Source: Caproicibacterium argilliputei
GTDB lineage: Bacteria > Bacillota > Clostridia > Oscillospirales > Acutalibacteraceae
Reading direction: 5' to 3'
DNA: 64,000 nt
Assembly (NCBI RefSeq): GCF_029211325.2
Contig: NZ_CP135996.1
Span: 1,860,001 to 1,924,000 of the forward strand
The translations under genes and the position numbers were made by a program. The notes under the pieces were generated by a model. It was not told the DNA's origin, searched no databases, and was given only the letters and a program-made list of their open reading frames with translations. Shown in pieces: positions 39,920-48,956 of this stretch. Position 1 is the stretch's first letter, and each line of letters begins with the position of its first letter.

Positions 39920-41989
39920 CTACAATTTTGGTACCGGATGCACCTGTGCTTTCAGCTGCTGCAGAAACGCACTTTCAAACAGGCTGACTTTTCCCGAAGT
40001 CGCGCACAGCGTAACCTTGTACTGCATACCAAACTGCTCCAGTTGAATCAAGCCGTGCTCACAAAATAACTCCAAACAAACCAGAAGCCGTGCAAAGGGC
40101 ATGGCAGAATCCATTGCCGCCAGCTTTTCCGCACCGCCACTGTAACCGCCGCACGCACGCAGCGTGCGGTAAAGCCCCGCGCAGCCAACCCGATCCGGCA
40201 GCAGCGTGTGCAGCTCCTCTGCAGTCAACGACTCGCCGCGCATTGCCTTTTGGAACAGTGCCTGTCCCGCCAGCAGTGCCTCTGCGTTGGAACCCGCCGC
40301 TTTCATATCCCGCACAATGACAGACAGCTGTTCCTTGCCGTTATATTCGTTGACCTCCAGTTCCACCGCCAAATCCAACACATCGCCCGGGTGGTACGGA
40401 AATGCTTCCAGCGTCATGCCGAACTTCATGCAGCGCAGCCGGACACCGGCGCTGCTGCACACCAGCCGCAGGTGCTTGCCGCCGCCGACCGGCTGAATCT
40501 CCTGCAGGGTCACGCCGAACAGCCCGTACAGCGGACGTGGGTTCTCCGCGCCAAAGGGCTGCAGCAGTTCCGCCGCGCGCGGCAGATCCAATGAAAGGCG
40601 CGCCGGCTTGAGCACACCGTCGAGTCGCAGCACCGGCACCGGCATTTCGCCCAGCTTCGCGGCATAGGCGTTGATGCGCCTGCGGAATTCCGGCACGTTT
40701 TCAGGTGGCATTGTCAGCCCCGCCGCCATGGGGTGCCCACCAAATTTCGTCATCAGGTCGGCGCAGGCCGACACCGCCAAAAACAAAGAAAAACCCTCGA
40801 TGCTTCTGCCGGAGCCTTTGGTTTCCTGCGCATTGGTAGAAAGCACGATGCACGGTTTGCCGAACGTTTCCGTGATACGGCTTGCCACAATGCCAATCAC
40901 CCCGTGGTGCCAGTCGCGGCCTTCCACCACCAGTACACGGTCAAGCAGGCGGTCCGATTCCTGCCGCAGCTGCTGCAGGGCGTTTTCGTAAATTTCTGTT
41001 TCCAACTGTCTGCGGTAGTCGTTGTCATCGCAGATATCTGCCGCCAGCGAAGCCGCTTCTTCCGGGTCTTCACTCAGCAGCAGGCGCACCGCACGTTCCG
41101 GCGAGCCGATGCGCCCGGTCGCGTTGATGCGCGGCACAATACCGAACGCCACGTTTTCCGAGGTAAGCGTGCGCCCCTGCAAACCGGCTTTCTCCAGCAG
41201 TGCCCGCAAACCGGGGCGGTCTGTCTGGGGCAGCACCTGCAAACCCTTGCGGACAAAGGTGCGGTTTTCCCCCACAAGCGGCACCACATCGCCCACTGTA
41301 CCGATGGTAAGCAAGTCTGCATACATTTCCAACAAAAATCCCGGGTCGGCCTCCGGCCCCTCCAGCGCCTGCACCAACTTAAAGGCAAGCCCCGCCCCGC
41401 ACAGACCCCTGCAACCGCTGTGGTCATCCTCCCGATACGGATCCACAATCGCTACTGCAGCCGGCAGCTGTGGGCGCGGCTGGTGATGGTCGGTCACGAC
41501 AACATCCATACCCAGCTCATTTGCGCGCTGAATCTCTGCCAAAGACGAAATGCCGTTGTCTACGGTCACAATCAACTCCACCTGACGCGTATGCAGGGTT
41601 TCCACTGCGGTCAAGTTCAGACCATAGCCCTCTCCTTCGCGCTCCGGAATATAAAACGAAACATCGGCGCCGCTGCTTTCGAGGTAGGAATACAGAATGG
41701 AAGTCGCGGTGACACCGTCCGCATCGTAATCCCCGTAAACCGCGATTTTTTCAAAATTTTCAACTGCACGGTTAATCCGCTGCACCGCGCGGTCCATGTC
41801 TTTCAGCAGGAAAGGGTCCCGCAGCGGCGCGCCGCTCACCATCTCTGCCGCCTCCTGTGCGGTTTTGCATCCACGGGACTGCAGCAGCGCGGCAGCCGCC
41901 GCCGGAAGACCGGTCTGCTGTGCGATTTCCCGCACAGCCTGCCGGTCATAGGAGGCAACCTCCCATTTTTTCAGTGCCAATGGATTCAC
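39920..41989 (-). CDS. recJ: Single-stranded-DNA-specific exonuclease RecJ
   Basis: 689 residues. DHH-family motifs: VYGDYDADGVTATSIL, VTVDNGISS, VVTDHHQP and the DHHA1 motif GHPMAAGLTMP. It degrades single strands 5' to 3' in recombinational and base-excision repair. The C-terminus has the extra about 120 residues common in Firmicutes. The start is GTG at 41989 after GAGAGGGCAG. It heads the recJ-relA-MBL-hemZ-kinase operon. Confidence 0.95.
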   Translation of the reverse strand: MNPLALKKWEVASYDRQAVREIAQQTGLPAAAAALLQSRGCKTAQEAAEMVSGAPLRDPFLLKDMDRAVQRINRAVENFEKIAVYGDYDADGVTATSILYSYLESSGADVSFYIPEREGEGYGLNLTAVETLHTRQVELIVTVDNGISSLAEIQRANELGMDVVVTDHHQPRPQLPAAVAIVDPYREDDHSGCRGLCGAGLAFKLVQALEGPEADPGFLLEMYADLLTIGTVGDVVPLVGENRTFVRKGLQVLPQTDRPGLRALLEKAGLQGRTLTSENVAFGIVPRINATGRIGSPERAVRLLLSEDPEEAASLAADICDDNDYRRQLETEIYENALQQLRQESDRLLDRVLVVEGRDWHHGVIGIVASRITETFGKPCIVLSTNAQETKGSGRSIEGFSLFLAVSACADLMTKFGGHPMAAGLTMPPENVPEFRRRINAYAAKLGEMPVPVLRLDGVLKPARLSLDLPRAAELLQPFGAENPRPLYGLFGVTLQEIQPVGGGKHLRLVCSSAGVRLRCMKFGMTLEAFPYHPGDVLDLAVELEVNEYNGKEQLSVIVRDMKAAGSNAEALLAGQALFQKAMRGESLTAEELHTLLPDRVGCAGLYRTLRACGGYSGGAEKLAAMDSAMPFARLLVCLELFCEHGLIQLEQFGMQYKVTLCATSGKVSLFESAFLQQLKAQVHPVPKL

Positions 41990-42082
41990 CTGCCCTCTCT
42001 TTGGTCAAAAACAAGCAATTTTGTTGTTTTTGAAATTTTATCGGTCACAATTTGTTCATATTTAAAAGAATCCTGATAAATC

Positions 42083-42111
42083 ATTTTATCATTTTGTTTG
42101 TATTTATTCAA
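42083..42111 (-). promoter_or_regulatory. Promoter of the recJ operon
   Basis: TTGAAT (42106-42111) and TAAAAT (42083-42088) on the minus strand are 17 bp apart, giving a leader of about 85 nt that is unusually A+T-rich for this window. Confidence 0.6.
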
Positions 42112-42144
42112 TCGTTTCCGTGGTTTTTCTTTTGAATTTCCCGC

Positions 42145-42200
42145 TAAATGCAAAAATCCGGCCAGAAACTGTGCCATTACGCACACTTCCGGTCGGCTGC
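42145..42200 (-). terminator. Terminator of cdaA-cdaR
   Basis: On the minus strand CCGACCGGAA and GTGC pair imperfectly with GCAC and TTTCTGGCCGG around a small loop, followed by ATTTTTG. It starts about 10 nt after the cdaR stop. Confidence 0.6.
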
Positions 42201-42207
42201 CACCACA

Positions 42208-43515
42208 CTAATTCTGCGTTAGGGTTACGCTCGCCTGATACGTTCCGTAAGCCCAGCAGGTTTTATTTCCACCGATTTTTATACTGACCGGCGCATTGGT
42301 CGTGCCGGCTTCCTGCACATTGGAAAGGTCCACCGCTGCGGTGATGTTGCTGTCTGTGAGGGTGGCAATGTCGCTTTCCTTGCCCACAACGCTGACTGTC
42401 AGTGACTTAGTCACCATGGTAGCTGTCATATTATCCGGCACGTTCATTTTCGTAAAGGCTGTAACGGTAAACTGCTTAGACGTGTACTGACTCATATTTT
42501 TCAGCGTTACCTGTGCGGTTGTGCCACTGCTCAGATTCGTACAGCCTGCCGGCAACTGCGAAATTTGCTGGGTAAAGCTGTTATGCGTGGTATTGATCTG
42601 TGAAAAGTCGATTGCTTCCAGACTGACCTCTGAAATTTTACTCAGAGTATCTTTCGGCCCGGCAATTTCAATGGTATCCGGTGTAACGGTAAACGCATCG
42701 TCCTGGTCAAACTGCAGCCCCGTGGGCTGACCGGTGAAGGTTGGGCGGACTTTCACGGTCTTTTTCGGCTGCACCTGAATGGTCACGTTCACCTGAGAAA
42801 TGCTCATTGTTACATATTTACTGGGCGTAATCACATTACCGGACGCATCGTAAAGCAGCAGCGGAGCCTGTACGGTTTTGGTTTCGGTCAGCGCCGTATC
42901 CCCGGCGCTGTAATCAATGGAAACATGGTCGATTTTATTCACTTCTGACTCCGGACCGGAAATCGTCACGCTTTCCGCATCCGCCGTTGGTCCCGGACTG
43001 TAGTAGCCCGATGTGTCGATTTTATCCATATTGGCAGGCAGCTTAATCGGGAATGACTTTTTTAAGGCGCGATCTACGTGAATGGTCCACTCCGAGGGAG
43101 AGATTTCGTAAAAATCAAAGTTGGAAAGCGCACTGATGTTTTTACCGACCAATGCAACCTTGTAATCCCCCGGCGCCGTAATCTGCGACACGCTGACAGG
43201 TGCCACCTCGATATCACTGCTGCGAATCTGGTTGACCACGAGGGTGTTGCCAGTAATAGACACGGAAACCGTGTCCGTTTTGGTTGGGGAGTAGACTGTC
43301 AGCCCCTGCTTCTGCGCTTCATCCGAAAGCTGCACACTGATGGGCACATCACTGATATTTTTGGGGTGATGATCCGTATCATTAAAGGCAAGCACAATCC
43401 ACAGCACAAAGGCAATGACAATGGACAAAACCAAAACGAACTGATTGTTGTAGAACAAACCGTTCAGGCGATCTTGCGCTTTTTTCTTCCGCCGCACTTT
43501 GGTTTCATTTTTCAT
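42208..43515 (-). CDS. cdaR: YbbR-domain protein CdaR, regulator of CdaA
   Basis: 435 residues: a basic cytoplasmic start, one transmembrane helix (VLVLSIVIAFVLWIVLAF) and three to four extracytoplasmic YbbR repeats (each with a VSITGxx or ISGPES-type strand). CdaR binds CdaA in the membrane and modulates c-di-AMP synthesis. AGGAGG seven nt upstream selects the ATG at 43515, overlapping cdaA by 11 nt. Confidence 0.92.
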   Translation of the reverse strand: MKNETKVRRKKKAQDRLNGLFYNNQFVLVLSIVIAFVLWIVLAFNDTDHHPKNISDVPISVQLSDEAQKQGLTVYSPTKTDTVSVSITGNTLVVNQIRSSDIEVAPVSVSQITAPGDYKVALVGKNISALSNFDFYEISPSEWTIHVDRALKKSFPIKLPANMDKIDTSGYYSPGPTADAESVTISGPESEVNKIDHVSIDYSAGDTALTETKTVQAPLLLYDASGNVITPSKYVTMSISQVNVTIQVQPKKTVKVRPTFTGQPTGLQFDQDDAFTVTPDTIEIAGPKDTLSKISEVSLEAIDFSQINTTHNSFTQQISQLPAGCTNLSSGTTAQVTLKNMSQYTSKQFTVTAFTKMNVPDNMTATMVTKSLTVSVVGKESDIATLTDSNITAAVDLSNVQEAGTTNAPVSIKIGGNKTCWAYGTYQASVTLTQN

Positions 43516-44389
43516 CTTTTGACCTCCTGAGGGACGCAAAAAGCGCGCTGCGGCTTTTTGCCAGGTCCTGGTCTAAAAGCAGGCTGTTCAGTTCATTCTG
43601 CAGCGACTCGCGGGTATAGTTTCGAGTAATGGTGCCGCCCAGAGCAATGGAAATCTGGCCGGTTTCCTCGGAAACGACCACCACCACGGCATCTGAATTT
43701 TCACTCATACCGATAGCCGCCCGGTGGCGGGTACCCAACTCAACGGCAACATCGTTGTTCCGCTTGGTCAGCGGCAGAATACATCCCGCCGCGTACAGCA
43801 GCCCGTCGCGCATCACCATGGCGCCGTCGTGCAGGGGAGCTTTGTTGAAAAAGACGTTGCAGATAATGGGCACGCTGGGGATTGCCTCCACAACCGTACC
43901 GGTGTCCACAATATCGCCAAGCTTGGTCTTTCGCTCAAAAACAATCAGCGCGCCGGTTTTACTTCTGGACATCCCGTCGCACGCCTCCACCACAGCCAGA
44001 ATACTACGGCGCAGCCGATCCTGCCGCGCCGCCTCCTCGCTGCTGTGCGCGTTAAAAATGGAACGCAAACCGCCGCTGACGCGGCCGCGCCCCATTTTTT
44101 CCAAGGCGCTGCGCAGCTCCGGCTGAAACAAAACAAACACGCAAACCAGTCCGTACTGAATCACATAAGTCAGCAGTGTCTGTGTCATGTACAGCTGTGC
44201 CACATTGGCAAGAATCCAGATGCCAATTACAATGATAATCCCCTTGACCAGCTGCCCCGCACGGGTTTCCCGAATCAACTTAATGGCATTGTAAATGACA
44301 ATGGCGACCAGCAAGACGTCTAAAACGTCCGCAAAGCGAAAATTCATAAAAATATTTTCCAGACGGTCCAGGAACTCCGTCATTTGCAT
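43505..44389 (-). CDS. cdaA: Diadenylate cyclase CdaA
   Basis: 294 residues: three N-terminal transmembrane helices, then the DAC (DisA_N) domain with the DGA motif (LHDGAMVMRDG) and the RHR motif (GTRHRAAIGMSE), both needed for c-di-AMP synthesis from two ATP. GGAGGG upstream supports ATG 44389. glmM, the usual third gene, is not downstream here; the transcript ends after cdaR. Confidence 0.96.
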   Translation of the reverse strand: MQMTEFLDRLENIFMNFRFADVLDVLLVAIVIYNAIKLIRETRAGQLVKGIIIVIGIWILANVAQLYMTQTLLTYVIQYGLVCVFVLFQPELRSALEKMGRGRVSGGLRSIFNAHSSEEAARQDRLRRSILAVVEACDGMSRSKTGALIVFERKTKLGDIVDTGTVVEAIPSVPIICNVFFNKAPLHDGAMVMRDGLLYAAGCILPLTKRNNDVAVELGTRHRAAIGMSENSDAVVVVVSEETGQISIALGGTITRNYTRESLQNELNSLLLDQDLAKSRSALFASLRRSKDEK

Positions 44390-44419
44390 CACGGCGGTCC
44401 CTCCTTTCTCTCTTCTTTC

Positions 44420-44447
44420 ATTTTAACATATCAAAAGGGATATGCAA
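44420..44447 (-). promoter_or_regulatory. Promoter of cdaA-cdaR
   Basis: TTGCAT (44442-44447) and TAAAAT (44420-44425) on the minus strand are 16 bp apart. Confidence 0.6.
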
Positions 44448-44457
44448 TCATTTTCTT

Positions 44458-45642
44458 TTACTTTTCTGCAAAAGAGTTAGCTGCTCTTACAAAAAGCTGC
44501 TTTTCCGCAAGCTGCAGCACCGCTGCCGCAAACGCATTCATCTGCGCTTTGGTGGTAAACGCCGAGGGGCAGACACGCACCGTGCCGCAGCCCAGCGTGC
44601 CGTAAAATGCGTGTGCGCGCGGTGCGCAGTGCAGACCCGCGCGCACGGCAAAACCCCGATGGTCCAGCGCGGCGGCAACTTCTTCGCAGCCTTTGCCCGG
44701 AATGTTAAATGACAAAAGCGGCACAAAATTCGGCATCTCCGGACGCGGCGTATACAGGGTTACCCGCCCGGAAGCCTTCAGCCGGTCATACAGCGAGCAG
44801 ACCAGTTCGCTTTCATGCCGGTAAATTTGCTCCGGCGTTCTCCGCCGCACAAAGGCAATGCCTGCGCGCAGACCGAGAATCCCCGGCACATTGACTGTAC
44901 CGCTTTCAAAGCGTTCCGGCATCTCCGCCGGCTGCTCCAGGCTTTCCGAAGAGGTGCCGGTACCGCCCTCAAAAATCGTGTCAAGTTTTGTGCCGTCCAG
45001 TGCCGCCAGCACCCCGGTGCCCATGGGGCCATACAGCCCTTTGTGCCCCGGTGCGCACAAATAATCAATGCCGCTTTCCGCCATGGAAATCGGCACCACC
45101 CCCGCAGACTGGGCGCAGTCCACACAAACCGGCACCTGATAAACGTGGCAGAGCGCCGCGATACGCTCCACCGGCAGGCGCACGCCCCAGACGTTAGAAG
45201 CCTGCGTGCAGACGCACAAACACGTATTTTCCTGCAGAGCGCCACGGAACGCCTCCAGTGTCGCGTCACTGTCGCCCGGCACAACCTGCGCCTCCGTGTA
45301 GGTAATCACGCCCTTTTCCCGCAGTGCCTCCAATGGGCGCATCACCGCATTGTGCTCCAAACAGGAAGTCACCACATGACCGCCCGGCTTCACCGCACCC
45401 TTGATGACCATATTGAGCGCCTGCGTGCAGTTCATGACAAACGCGATACACGCTGGTCCCGGCGCCCCAAACAGAACGGCGGCTTCTTCTCTGGCACGAA
45501 AAACTTCCGCCGCAGTGGCAAGGCTCATTTGGTGCCCGGCTCTGCCGGGATTGGCACCGAAGCGTACCATCGCCTGCTGCACCGCCGCTGTCACCTGCGG
45601 CGGTTTGGGGTAAGTGGTTGCGGCATTGTCCAGATAAATCAT
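44458..45642 (-). CDS. Cysteine desulfurase-like PLP enzyme (aminotransferase class V)
   Basis: 394 residues. IYLDNAATTYPKP at the start and the PLP-lysine segment CAPGHKGLYGPMG place it in the EF2568/csdB-like group of class V aminotransferases, next to true NifS/SufS desulfurases. The C-terminal loop contains Cys (GLHCAPRAH), positioned as the persulfide-forming residue. Its 5' end overlaps the DUF3343 gene by 4 nt. A role in sulfur or selenium transfer fits this pairing. Confidence 0.9.
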   Translation of the reverse strand: MIYLDNAATTYPKPPQVTAAVQQAMVRFGANPGRAGHQMSLATAAEVFRAREEAAVLFGAPGPACIAFVMNCTQALNMVIKGAVKPGGHVVTSCLEHNAVMRPLEALREKGVITYTEAQVVPGDSDATLEAFRGALQENTCLCVCTQASNVWGVRLPVERIAALCHVYQVPVCVDCAQSAGVVPISMAESGIDYLCAPGHKGLYGPMGTGVLAALDGTKLDTIFEGGTGTSSESLEQPAEMPERFESGTVNVPGILGLRAGIAFVRRRTPEQIYRHESELVCSLYDRLKASGRVTLYTPRPEMPNFVPLLSFNIPGKGCEEVAAALDHRGFAVRAGLHCAPRAHAFYGTLGCGTVRVCPSAFTTKAQMNAFAAAVLQLAEKQLFVRAANSFAEK

Positions 45643-45869
45643 CTGCCGCCCACCCGCTCTCTGCGTCCAAGCACACGGATTCCCGCACTGCGCAGAATCT
45701 GCTCGGCCTCATCTGTTCGTTTTGGAACAAAAACACCGTATCCGCACCCGGGAATCTCCGGCGTGCGCGGCAGCCGCTCCACATAAGCTCTGATTCCGTA
45801 CGAAAAAAGCAATTCCCGGCTCCTCATCGCGTAGGTGATTGAGCCGACGATAATCAGCTGCTGACCCAC
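45639..45869 (-). CDS. DUF3343 protein, putative Se/S carrier-like
   Basis: 76 residues with the family pattern: an N-terminal beta strand IIVGSITYAMRSRELL, then PRTPEIPGCGYGVFV with one conserved Cys, and a C-terminal helix EAEQILRSAGI. The Cys could carry persulfide or selenide delivered by the overlapping desulfurase-like enzyme. The start is GTG at 45869 with GAGAGGTG upstream. Confidence 0.85.
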   Translation of the reverse strand: MGQQLIIVGSITYAMRSRELLFSYGIRAYVERLPRTPEIPGCGYGVFVPKRTDEAEQILRSAGIRVLGRRERVGGR

Positions 45870-45958
45870 AAGGCATCACCTCTCTGTATTTACTATGATA
45901 CAGAATATGTCAGCACATGGCTTTCTGCCTTTTTTACCGGAAAGAACCGTGATTTTTT

Positions 45959-46426
45959 TCACTGCAGCAGGCAGACCGCATGCGCGGCGATGCCTTCGCC
46001 GGTGCCGGTAAAGCCCAGCCCCTCTTCTGTGGTGGCCTTGACACTGACCTGCGAAACTGCCACGCCGCACGCCGCTGCCAGCTTTTCACGCATACACGCG
46101 ATGTGCTGCCGCAGCTTTGGCTGCTGGCACAGCACTGTGGCGTCGAGGTTCGCAATTGCAAAGCCGGCAGCGCGCACACGCGCACAAACCTCCTGCAGAA
46201 GCAGCAGGCTGTCCGCGCCGCTGTATGCCGGATCGCTGTCCGGAAACAGGCAGCCGATGTCGCCCAGTGCGGCGGCGCCAAGCAGCGCATCGCAGACCGC
46301 GTGCGTCAGCACATCTGCATCCGAGTGCCCCAGCAGTCCCTTTTCATACGGAATTTCCACACCGCCGAGAACCAGCCTGCGGCCTTCAACCAGCCGATGG
46401 ACATCATAGCCGTGCCCAATACGCAT
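45959..46426 (-). CDS. ispF: 2-C-methyl-D-erythritol 2,4-cyclodiphosphate synthase
   Basis: 155 residues. The metal site GHGYDVHRL and [21 protein letters not shown], and the C-terminal STTEE-like segment ([12 protein letters not shown]) are intact. It performs the fifth step of the MEP isoprenoid pathway. It follows ispD by 2 nt; ispD and ispF are separate genes here, not fused. Confidence 0.97.
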   Translation of the reverse strand: MRIGHGYDVHRLVEGRRLVLGGVEIPYEKGLLGHSDADVLTHAVCDALLGAAALGDIGCLFPDSDPAYSGADSLLLLQEVCARVRAAGFAIANLDATVLCQQPKLRQHIACMREKLAAACGVAVSQVSVKATTEEGLGFTGTGEGIAAHAVCLLQ

Positions 46427-46428
46427 TT

Positions 46429-47103
46429 TTACCGCTCCCTTGCCTTTAAAATCACCTCTGCCGCGGGGATATCCTCCGGGGTTGTCAACTTGAGGTTAGT
46501 ATAGCTGCCCCGGCACAAATGCACCGGCTGCCCTGCCCGTTCAAACAGCTGGCAGTCATCTGTAAAGTCGCCCTCCGCCGCTTCCAGCAGGCTGAGATAC
46601 TGCTGTGCCGCAAACACCTGCGGCGTCTGCACCGCCCAAAGGGTACTGCGCTCCGGTGTATGGTCTACAAAGCCGTCTGCGTTTGTAACCTTCACCGTAT
46701 CCTTAACCGGCACGGCAAGCGCCGCCGCGCCATACTGCTGCGCGTCCCGCACTACGCGGGTGATTTCCTCCGGTGTCACCAATACACGCGCACCGTCGTG
46801 CACCGCAAGAAAGTCGCAGTCACCGGCGGCACGGGCACCCGCAGCGGCGGACTGCTGACGGGTTTCGCCGCCGGGCACCACCGCGCGCAGCTTTTCCGCG
46901 CAGCGGTACCGCTGTGCCAGCAGGCAGTAATGCGCCTGCTGCCCCGGCGGACAAACCAGCACGGTCGCCTGTACACACGGCGTCTGCTCAAACGCGCGCA
47001 GGGTGTAAACCAATGCAGGAACGCCGCGCAGGGGCAATTCCTGCTTCGGCCTTCCCATGCGGGTAGAAGCCCCTGCCGCGAGAATCAGCGCACAGCATTC
47101 CAT
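46429..47103 (-). CDS. ispD: 2-C-methyl-D-erythritol 4-phosphate cytidylyltransferase
   Basis: 224 residues. The CTP-binding start [25 protein letters not shown] and PVKDTVKV motifs define IspD, third step of the MEP pathway. GGAGGAGG seven nt upstream selects the ATG at 47103, overlapping the HAD gene by 19 nt. Confidence 0.96.
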   Translation of the reverse strand: MECCALILAAGASTRMGRPKQELPLRGVPALVYTLRAFEQTPCVQATVLVCPPGQQAHYCLLAQRYRCAEKLRAVVPGGETRQQSAAAGARAAGDCDFLAVHDGARVLVTPEEITRVVRDAQQYGAAALAVPVKDTVKVTNADGFVDHTPERSTLWAVQTPQVFAAQQYLSLLEAAEGDFTDDCQLFERAGQPVHLCRGSYTNLKLTTPEDIPAAEVILKARER

Positions 47104-47753
47104 GCCGCATCCTCCTCCCATGGAAAGGCACGCAAATCCGGCAGATACACATCCGCCAGACGCTCCAGTTCCGGCTTTTCCGCCGCCGCCCGCCGGTCTT
47201 CCAGCGCAACCACCGGAAAGCCCGCCGCTTTTGCAGTGCGCACCGCATACAGCGCATCCTCAAACACCACCGTTTTCTCCGGCTTGCCACCGAGTCGGCG
47301 CGCCGCCGCCCGAAAAATCTCCGGCTTGTCCTTGCCGCTGCCAAAATCGCTGGTGGAAAGCAAAAAGTCGAACAGTTCCGTCAGGTGCAGCCGGTCAAAC
47401 GCCGCGCGGATACTGGCAGCATCCGTACTGGAAACCACGCACATCGGTGTTCCCTGCCGGTGCAGGCGCCGCAAAAATGCCTCCGCACCGGGTTTCGGCT
47501 GCACTTCCCGCAGATACTTTTCATACGGCACATCGTTGATCTCCCGAATCAGTTGCTCTGCAGATGCCTGCGCCCCCAGCGCGCGGAAATAACGTGCCAC
47601 CTCCTCCACCGTTTTGTCCCGCATGGTTTCCCGCAGGTCGTCCGGCGCGGCGATTCCGTGCCGCCGCAGAACCGTTTCTCCCACGGTATCCCAAACATAC
47701 ATGGAGTCCAGCAGGGTACCGTCCATGTCAAAAATTGCGTACTGAACCTGCAT
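47085..47753 (-). CDS. HAD-superfamily hydrolase, beta-phosphoglucomutase-like
   Basis: 222 residues. HAD motif I FDMDGTLLDS with the nucleophilic Asp, motif II VVSSTD, motif III KDKPEIF and motif IV VVFEDALYAVRTA are all present, with a helical C1 cap. Such enzymes dephosphorylate small sugar or nucleotide phosphates. It is the first gene of the ispD-ispF transcript; a link to isoprenoid synthesis is positional only. Confidence 0.9.
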   Translation of the reverse strand: MQVQYAIFDMDGTLLDSMYVWDTVGETVLRRHGIAAPDDLRETMRDKTVEEVARYFRALGAQASAEQLIREINDVPYEKYLREVQPKPGAEAFLRRLHRQGTPMCVVSSTDAASIRAAFDRLHLTELFDFLLSTSDFGSGKDKPEIFRAAARRLGGKPEKTVVFEDALYAVRTAKAAGFPVVALEDRRAAAEKPELERLADVYLPDLRAFPWEEDAAWNAVR

Positions 47754-47821
47754 AAAGTTCCTCCCGGGCGCAAAGGCACCCTTTTAGATTACACCGCTGT
47801 GCGGCGCGTATTCTGTCCCAT

Positions 47822-47850
47822 AGTGTACCATGCCGGAAAAGGCGTTGCAA
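47822..47850 (-). promoter_or_regulatory. Promoter of the HAD-ispD-ispF operon
   Basis: TTGCAA (47845-47850) and TACACT (47822-47827) on the minus strand are 17 bp apart. Confidence 0.6.
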
Positions 47851-47852
47851 CC

Positions 47853-47887
47853 AAAAAAGCAACGTCTGCAGATTCCGCAGACGCCGC
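47853..47887 (-). terminator. Insulating terminator just upstream of the HAD-ispD-ispF promoter
   Basis: GCGGCGTCTGC pairs with GCAGACGTTGC (two G-U pairs), followed by six T on the minus strand. No minus-strand gene lies directly upstream, so it would stop antisense transcription crossing the esterase gene. The remaining gap to 48091 holds only a TATAAT (48043-48048) for the plus-strand esterase, without a good -35. Confidence 0.65.
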
Positions 47888-48091
47888 TGTCTTTTTGTAT
47901 CGTACTGAAACCGCCGCAGGACTGCGGGAAGGAACCCACACTTTCCCGCGCAAACGGTTAAAAAGCGGGTGCAAGCGGGCATAAGCGTTTTTTCGGGTAA
48001 TTTCCCACAAAAAATCCCCTGTTCTTTTCCCCGGCTTCCTTGTATAATAGAGTTGTTTTTTATCATGCTTTGCTGAAAGGTGGTACATTTC

Positions 48092-48955
48092 TTGATTACT
48101 GAAAAAATTGCACTGGCAGAAAAATTCCCCGTGCTCGCGGGTCTGGGCAGCAGCGCTGTGCTGTATACCTATGTACGCGGAAGTTCCGAGGAAATCAGTC
48201 CCAGCCGCACCTGGCCCGCCATGCTGGTCTGCCCCGGCGGCGGCTACTGCATGACCTCTGACCGGGAGGCGGAGCCGGTCGCGCTGGAGTTCGCCGCCCG
48301 CGGTTTCCAATGCTTTGTGCTGCGCTACACCTGCGCCCCGGCGCGCTATCCGCTTGCTCTGCAGGAGGCTGCCGCCGCCATGGCATACATTCACCAGGAA
48401 AGCGCACGTTACTGCGTCGACACCAGCCGCATCGCAGTCATGGGCTTTTCCGCAGGCGGCCATCTGGCAGCCTCCCTGTCCCTGTTCTGGGACGCGCCGG
48501 AGGTCTGCGGTCCGCTTTCCCTGCAGGCGGCGCAAACCCGCCCGGACGCGCTCTGCTTAGGCTATCCGGTCATCACCAGCGGAACCTACGCACACCGCGG
48601 TTCCTTTGAAAATCTGCTGGGCGAAAAGTCCTCTGCGGAGCTTCTGCACCGACTGTCACTGGAAAACAGCGTGCGCCCGGATATGCCGCCCGTATTTTTG
48701 TGGCACACTGCCGACGACGACTGCGTGCCGGTGGAAAACTCCCTGTTCTTCGCGCTTGCCCTGCGCAAAGCAGAGGTGCCGTTTGAACTGCACATCTACC
48801 CGCACGGCAGCCACGGACTTTCCCTTTCGACCATGCAGACGCAGGTGCGCGACCGCTCCATTCCGCTTCTGGTGCCGGAGGTTGCGGGCTGGACCGCGCT
48901 GTGCAGCGCATGGCTTGCACGCACACTGCCCGGCGGCACAGACCCGAAGGACTGA
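48092..48955 (+). CDS. Alpha/beta hydrolase, esterase of the acetyl-xylan/BD-FAE-like group
   Basis: 287 residues. The oxyanion region CPGGGYCM, nucleophile Ser120 in GFSAGGHLAA, Asp in HTADDDCVPVENS and His in HGSHGLS form the catalytic set of this esterase group, which removes acetyl groups from oligosaccharides. There is no signal peptide, so it acts inside the cell. A TTG at 48092 with AAAGGTGG eight nt upstream is the likeliest start; the in-frame GTG at 48080 overlaps that site. It could assist degradation of acetylated arabinoxylan, but no glycosidase is adjacent. Confidence 0.88.
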   Translation: MITEKIALAEKFPVLAGLGSSAVLYTYVRGSSEEISPSRTWPAMLVCPGGGYCMTSDREAEPVALEFAARGFQCFVLRYTCAPARYPLALQEAAAAMAYIHQESARYCVDTSRIAVMGFSAGGHLAASLSLFWDAPEVCGPLSLQAAQTRPDALCLGYPVITSGTYAHRGSFENLLGEKSSAELLHRLSLENSVRPDMPPVFLWHTADDDCVPVENSLFFALALRKAEVPFELHIYPHGSHGLSLSTMQTQVRDRSIPLLVPEVAGWTALCSAWLARTLPGGTDPKD

Positions 48956-48956
48956 C

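Noticed and set aside
41986..42186. 66-codon frame upstream of recJ
   Set aside because: It runs through the recJ leader and its promoter; Lys-rich sequence only reflects local A+T richness.
47789..48535. Open frame of 248 codons on the minus strand opposite the esterase
   Set aside because: It is antisense to a well-supported enzyme gene, has no recognisable motif and crosses a terminator and promoter; typical of high G+C antisense frames.
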